Made by a program: the position numbers and the translations under genes. DNA of 64,000 nucleotides, from assembly GCA_026874595.1 (NCBI GenBank), contig CM049317.1:13570882-13634881 (forward strand). The letters are read 5' to 3'. Origin of the DNA: Sipunculus nudus (lineage: Eukaryota; Annelida; Sipuncula; Golfingiida; Sipunculidae). Numbering within the stretch: the stretch's first letter is position 1; each line of letters starts with the position of its first letter. Of the stretch, positions 57,989 through 64,000 are shown one piece after another. The notes under the pieces were generated by a model, which saw only the letters and a list, made by a program, of their open reading frames with translations, made no database searches and was not told the origin of the DNA.

Positions 57989-60037
57989 AGAGAAAGGCTC
58001 CCTGTGGTATTTATGCTGGCAGCCTGATCAAGCTCAACAAGAGAAATGGCTTGCCCAAGTGATGGGATTACATAACAGCCTGGGGAGTATAGAGAGTTAC
58101 ATGGAATGACCTACAGTGACCTCAGTGGACTGCTTGACAATGTAAGGGAATACAACAAGAGCCTCCAAACAATTCAATAACTAGCCTAATTTTGCAGCTT
58201 TTATTTTTCAAATTTCAGATTTTAACAGATTAAATCCTTGTGTACATACTGTGAAAATAACATCCACAGTACTTGCAGGAAAAAATCGTGCCGTGGCGAA
58301 AGTTGGGCAAAATTTAAGGCACTGATTTTATATTTATGCTAATAACTTAAAAATTGCAAATTTCAGATCTAATTTTCGGTATACAATTGAATCTTGATTA
58401 AATGATGTTATATTCCTGAAAAAAAGTCTCAGCCATTCTTATGTTAAGTGAGTAAATATATATCCTGATTTTTTACAAGGTGCATTATGTTTGGGCCTAT
58501 AACTTCAACAAATTATGCAATACTGACCTAAATTTTGGTATGTACATAGGAAATGTATGGAAGAATATGAATATTTACAATTACATCTAACATTATGCCA
58601 ATTTTTGGATTACCAGGTAAACAAAAGTAGGGTCATGATGCTAGAAAATACAAATACATTAATCTTCAAAAAAACTTCAATAGCTAGACTTTTTTAAGCT
58701 TATACTTTCAAATTCAAAATTCATCAGATTAAATCCATATGTAAACTGGCTGTGAAAATTAAATCAAATGTACTTAAAAGGAAAAAGTGCCATGGTCAAA
58801 TTTAGGCAAAATTTAAGGTACCAATTTTTTATTTTTGCTAATATTTAAAAAAATTTCACAGATTTTGATCTGATTTTGGGTATACAATTTAATTTTGATT
58901 AATTAAAGATATATTACTGGAAAAAAAGTCCATAGCTTTAAAATGTTTTGTGTTAAGTGATCAAATATCTTTCCTGATTTTTTACAAAATGCATTATGTT
59001 TGAGCCCATAACTTTTTAGAAATCATATAATACAGACCTAATTTCTGGTATGTACATAGGAACTATATAGAGGAATATTTATGGTAAATATGAGGAAAAA
59101 CAGATGAGTGGTTTCGTAGTTAGGCTGTCCTGAAATGTGAAAATAGGTTTTTAATAAAAAATTGAGGGTTTTCCTTAATTTCTCAAAGGAATGAAGTCCC
59201 AAAGACCCAGTTTTCGGCTTGGTAGGAGATCTTGGGGACATCTAACATTATGCCAACAACCTTGGGTGCATAGAGAGCTGCACTGAATGACCAACAGTGA
59301 CCACAGTGGACTGCTTGACAATGTAAGGGAATACAACAAGAGCCTCCAAAAAAATTCAATAACTAGCCTAATTTTGCAGCTTTTATTTTCAAATTTCAGA
59401 TTTTAACAGATTAAATCTTTATTTGTATATGCTGTGAAAATTAGATCAACAGTACTTACAGGAAAAAATGTGCCATGGTCAAAGTTGTGCAAAATTTAAG
59501 GTACCAATTTTTTATTTTTGTTAATATTTTAAAAAATTTAAAAGATTTTAATCTAATTTTGGGTATACAATTTAATTTTGATTATTTAAAGTTATATTAC
59601 TGGAAAAAAAGTCCATAGCTTTAACATGTTTTGTGTTAAGTGATCAAATATCTTTCCTGATTTTTTACAAAATGCATTATGTTTGGGCCCATAACTTTTT
59701 TAAATTATAAAATACAGACCTAATTTCTGGCATGTACATGGGAACTATATAGAGGAATATTTATTGTAAATATGAAGAAAAACAGATGAGTGGTTTTGAT
59801 ATTAGGCAGTCCTGAAGTGTGAAAATAGGTTTTTAATAAAAAATTGAGGTTTTTCCTTAATTTCTCAAAGGAACAAAGTCGCAAAGACCCAGTTTTCAGC
59901 TTGGTAGGAGATCTTGGGGACATCTAACATTATGCCAACAGGTCTTACGGTTTCAAAACGTGCCACATCTACAGACGGACGGACGACGGACAATGGACCA
60001 CAACTATAGCCTCAGATGACTTATAGTCAGCTGAGCT

Positions 60038-62330
60038 AAAAATGAAATATTAGGTCTAGACAAATGGAGGCTGGAGGTTCCAAGGTATCTTTATTTGACA
60101 GAAACCGCAATTTTTAAGGAGAGATCTCTGATATTGCAGATTTGACTATTAACTGAGAGACTTAGCAAATACTGAGCTTTGGGGATCCACTGGTCACAGG
60201 TGATTATTCAAACATGAATATGCAATGAGGGTCACGGAAAGTTCAATGTATAACTTTGCATATATCATGTTATTACAACCAAAACCTTGCAATCAATGAT
60301 TATGTATTCTTTGTGATTCATATATGATGATGTGTCTATTATTATTATTATTATAGTTATTATATGTGTATGTATATATGTAATAAAAGGTTTTACATTT
60401 CAACATTTATACAATATGTCAATAAAATATCAAGTGCATACATCTGTTTATTTAATAGTTGCTTAATTTCCTATTGATCTGATGGGTAGATGGACAGATC
60501 TATGGTTGCAGAATCGCCAAGGTTGAATTAAAACAGCAGTAAGGCATCTCACAGAGCTAATAATCTGTACATCCCTAATATAATGAATGGCACAAGACTG
60601 GACTAATTTATCAAATCAAATTAATGTTTAATCCTAAGTGCAAATATCTGACACAGCAGTAATGACTGAATAAATAAAATACACATGCCTACTAAACTGA
60701 ACATCATGGCTTATATATTAATATATATATATATTTTATATTAATCTTTCAAACACACAGAGAAATATATATATAAACATAGAAGACATATTTAATGCCG
60801 AGGCAAGACTCCTTTATTTTTTTGCAGGGAATACATTTCAGCCAAACCTACTGGAAAATCCTCCTGTAATTGGTTTCCATGACAGATTTAATTATGATTT
60901 TCTCACCCTGCTTAATACACATACTAATAATCTCTCCCCAGAATATCAGGATGCATCACAGTTCATACATGTAATGATTAGTAATGTGCCACTGTGAGTG
61001 GCCAAGCTAGCCTCCTTGCCGCCTTGTTCAATAATAGAGCAGGAAAGAAAAATACTGTTTAAAGCAATGAGACCGAGTGGAGGTTTAATGCGACGGCAGC
61101 ACGACAAAATGCATGCCAAGAGCGTCCTCAGCTAACGAGACGTGGGCTGTCTGGAGACCATATTGATCTGGTTGTCAGCATCATGCAGGACCTCCCGACG
61201 ATGCTCTGTAGCCCAGACGGCCAGCCTCCCCCGGCTGGCAGCCAGCGAAGGTGTAAGCCGAACGCGACATTAATGACACACTTGTACTGCGCTGCAACTT
61301 GAAAGCCAATGATGCTGATCAGACTAACAGCATCACTGATGATGCTCTCCCCCATCCGACCAGCCTCCATACCAACCAATCTTCCTCCCGCATCCCTTGA
61401 GCATCTCCCACTAGAGTCACTTCCATAGGAATCACAAATGCTGTATATAACACCAATGGGGGAGAAATTCAAATTTGTATTACACTGGCTCTCGATTTCA
61501 ACAGATCTCACTTGGCCAGTCTGATGCGAACAATTACAAATCTTTAAACAACAGACCATCCTCCACTGAATCAAATACAGCATGTCGCCCCACAATGGGA
61601 TTGTGGCAGGAATAATTATCACTGTAGGCACACCAAGGGACAAAAATTTCAAGTTTTGTTAGATTTAGCAGCAAGTATCACTGCCAGCCAGCTGTGACTA
61701 ATTATGTGCATTATAACAGAGCTCTTAACCCCAAACCAAAACCTTCCTCAATATCCATTATAACATTTCATTTCACTTCTGATATAATAAGAATTGTAAT
61801 CACTATATATTACACTGAGGGAGAGCAAAGCTAAATTTGCATTAGAAATCCTCCGCGCAGCCATAGATACTTGTGCCAGCTCCAAGTGAGTAATTAGATG
61901 CTTTATACTAGTTTAATATGGCTATTCTGTGCCACTTGGGGAGTCAACCTGAGCGGAACGTTTGAGTCTGATATAACTAAGCTTCCATGATGATTAAGCT
62001 AACTGCTGACTCCAGTCACATGTATCAGTGTGAAATATTCCACAAAGGTCTTGACTCAATAGAAAGTAATCTGCCATCGATCCATCAAAACCTTTTACAC
62101 AGTTCTGTCATTCTCTCGCTCTCTGCTTGTATTTTGTATCACTGAAAACAAATACTTCTCGGTAAGTGCAATTCTGGCAGAAAACCTCTAAAACTGCAGA
62201 CACCTACTGAATAAACAGCCACTTGTAGAAAGAACTGTTATAGCTGCCAGTATAACATACTAACTTGGTATGTGTGAACAAAATATAAAGATATACCATT
62301 ATTCTTAAATTAGTTCAATGGCATCCGGCT
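60038..62330. other. Low-repeat region without a supported exon
   Basis: The part 61020-61660 has higher GC and a 174-codon minus-strand frame with no recognisable domain, and 61660-62000 contains TAATTA-type words (61696, 61890). Could be conserved regulatory DNA; nothing in the sequence proves it. Confidence 0.3.
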
Positions 62331-62530
62331 TGCCGTTGCTCTTGTGTCCTTGGTTTTAACAGCTACTTAGTATAAAAGATTCTCTGGGTTCCATAACCAG
62401 GGCTGGCACAGAGCAAAGACTTGTAATCACACAAATGGGAGGGTGGTATCAGTGTGCATCCAGCTCTAAATTTAAAACATGAGACACCCCTTCTCATTGG
62501 TCTGATGTTTTGACCTGTGCCAGAACCAGT
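62330..62530 (+). mobile_element. Family D MITE, partial
   Basis: Matches the left half of family D ('ctggcacagagcaaagact', 'gagggtggtatca', 'ctcattggtctgat') but lacks the right end. Confidence 0.6.
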
Positions 62531-62536
62531 CACCCT

Positions 62537-62786
62537 ATTCAATGCAATGAGCACCCTGTCCACTCTCAAACATTGAATTTTATCAAATATTTTTTGCACC
62601 CCAAAAAAGCGCCCCCACCCCTGCAGTTCTAGGCTTAGATATGGCTTCTTTTGAGGTGAACATAAGTACTGCCAAAGTTTTCCTAGGTGACAATGACCTT
62701 TCCTCAAAGATATCCCTCAAAAATCCAAGGGGGGGGGGGGGGTGCTCATTATGGTGGGGGCACTCATTACGTTAAATATGGTAATC
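62537..62786. mobile_element. MITE with inverted 'aatgagcaccc' ends
   Basis: Left 'caatgcaatgagcaccc' and right complement 'taacgtaatgagtgccccc'; a 14-base G run (62729-62742) lies inside the right end. Non-coding. Confidence 0.55.
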
Positions 62787-62889
62787 AGATTTGTGTCAGA
62801 TTAAGCAACATTTCGACTGCTTTATACCATGCTCTATGTGACACAGATGAGGCATCTGTGTTCGACTTTAAAGAAAAGTGAACACCACT

Positions 62890-64000
62890 GAGATGAGAAC
62901 AGAACAGTGTTTATCAATTAAGCTTTATTCACCAAAACCTTAAATATCCAATTCCCATATAATTCCAATTCATTTCGTTTTATTTTTTTCAATTCAAAAG
63001 TTTCTAATTCACACAAGTCTCCCTTCAAATCCATTTCTAAATCAATTCAGAACTGACCCATGGTCTGGTCCTAAATCTCAACAACACATCTCCATAAAAC
63101 TGTGAATGTCTGCAACATCCCATTCACAGATTTAACTTAACAGGTAACTTCAACAATATTGAACCGCTGCTGTGCTATGGGTACGCTCATGTGGCAGCGG
63201 AAATCTTGCGCTTCTAAAGAAGCTACAGATTTTCACACTGCCTGCTTTGACCGTTTATGATGCACTTAAACACCAGGTGGTGCACATGGGCCTGTCTGAT
63301 GAAAAACTGCTGATGTGACGAGCAGCCAACCAAATGCAAGTCAACAAAAGCTCGACAGGCATCAGGCTTCGCCGAGAAACCACATGTGGGGCAATTCTCT
63401 CTGAGCCTGTGGCCTGTTCAAATGGTAGACAGGGCGATGAGCTGTCACTCAAAACAAAATGAACAACATTGGCTCCGTGTATTCCTCGCTTGGCTGGTAA
63501 ACCGTTTTGTCTTCAGGACAGGGTCTCATCTGATTGGACCAAAATACAGTGCTCCCCTCTGGTGTAGAGATTCAGGATACAAGGTCATAACAAACAGCGC
63601 TTATTATATAGGTAGTTGGCCTATGGGTTAAGTGCTGTGTAAAGAGCGTATGCTATAGGAAAAATATCTAATATTTGTACTGGACAACTGAGAGTGATCG
63701 AGAGTTCATTGATCTTGTATTATAAGAGTCTTATGACATTACTGTCATATATAAAAGAATATAAAAGGCCTTCAGATTCCCTACCTTTCCAATTTTAAGA
63801 AACATCTATCTTATATTTTTATGCACTCAACCAACTCTGCGCTAATTTTTCATGAATCAAAGGGTACATACATGAAGCGATTTAAAACACAAAAAGAAAA
63901 CGGTGAAACTGAACTTTTATGTTTTCTATCCATTTTCATATAAATTACAGAATATAAAGCAAGTCAAAGCAACAAACTACCAAAAAAGAAATTCTTCAAA
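62890..64000. other. Right edge: no gene recognised
   Basis: Mixed-composition DNA with short frames only; a weak tRNA-like start near 63612 is not supported further. Confidence 0.35.

Larger units (their letters stand above)
51133..60037 (+). mobile_element. Nested stack of family A elements
   Basis: Family A 5' ends at 51133, 51371, 53161 and 53614; 3' ends at 56257, 57441 and 60037. A family C element (51755-52931) is inserted into the copy that starts at 51371. The pairing 53614-56257 within 53161-57441 is well supported; assignment of 60037 to 51133 or 51371 is inference. Confidence 0.7.

Noticed and set aside
61128..61652. 174-codon minus-strand ORF as a gene
   Set aside because: No recognisable domain, unlikely composition, no matching splice partners; raised GC alone makes long frames more likely.
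63605..63660. tRNA gene or SINE start (TTGGCCTATGGGTTAAGTGC)
   Set aside because: A-box resemblance only; no B box or stem pairing downstream.

Overview
Eukaryotic nuclear DNA, AT-rich and intron-dense, almost certainly from a marine invertebrate and most likely a mollusc, probably a bivalve. The evidence is small exons with GT-AG introns of 0.7-6 kb, animal-type proteins (a cyclophilin-G-like isomerase and a many-fingered C2H2 zinc-finger protein), and many short non-autonomous repeats. Several of these repeats combine a tandem-repeat core, an ACGG/ACAG microsatellite and a terminal hairpin, an architecture I associate with bivalve pearl/BIV160-type elements. The species is an inference; no database was consulted.

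Layout. (1) 1-21 kb: the 5' part of a PPIG-like nuclear cyclophilin gene on the minus strand. Seven coding exons were joined by splice phase (15632-15686, 13009-13083, 6469-6576, 4199-4243, 2815-2902, 2143-2172, 1331-1476). They give a complete cyclophilin domain of 182 residues; the C-terminal part lies beyond the left edge. The introns are largely repeats. A candidate non-coding first exon and CRE/NRF1-like promoter lie near 21.0-21.3 kb, inside a 621-bp inverted-repeat element. (2) 16-40 kb: no confident gene. This stretch holds MITEs, tRNA-derived SINEs, a 1.6-kb foldback, a decayed LINE reverse transcriptase, microsatellites, and a GC-rich ORF of unknown meaning. (3) 40.0-50.4 kb: a C2H2 zinc-finger gene on the minus strand. 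Six exons join in phase into a 1123-residue protein with 11 fingers; the first exon found has an acceptor, so the gene may extend further upstream. (4) 51.1-60.0 kb: a nested stack of the main repeat family. (5) 60-64 kb: a less repetitive stretch with no convincing exon, then MITEs.

The most interesting signal is the repeat system. I label the families A-G for this window. Family A starts with ACAAGGGACCYATGGGTCAC and ends with a long hairpin closing in CTGAGCTA. Family C carries a 12-bp palindrome GGTGGCGCCACC at a strictly alternating 149/129-bp spacing. For both A and C the window contains a paralogous uninterrupted copy of the target, so their mobility and ends can be read directly. Family A termini also flank a different core (29.06-30.29 kb) that independently carries the GGTGGCGCCACC palindrome. 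At least four families share the plan 'tandem core - ACRG microsatellite - terminal hairpin - A-rich junction'.
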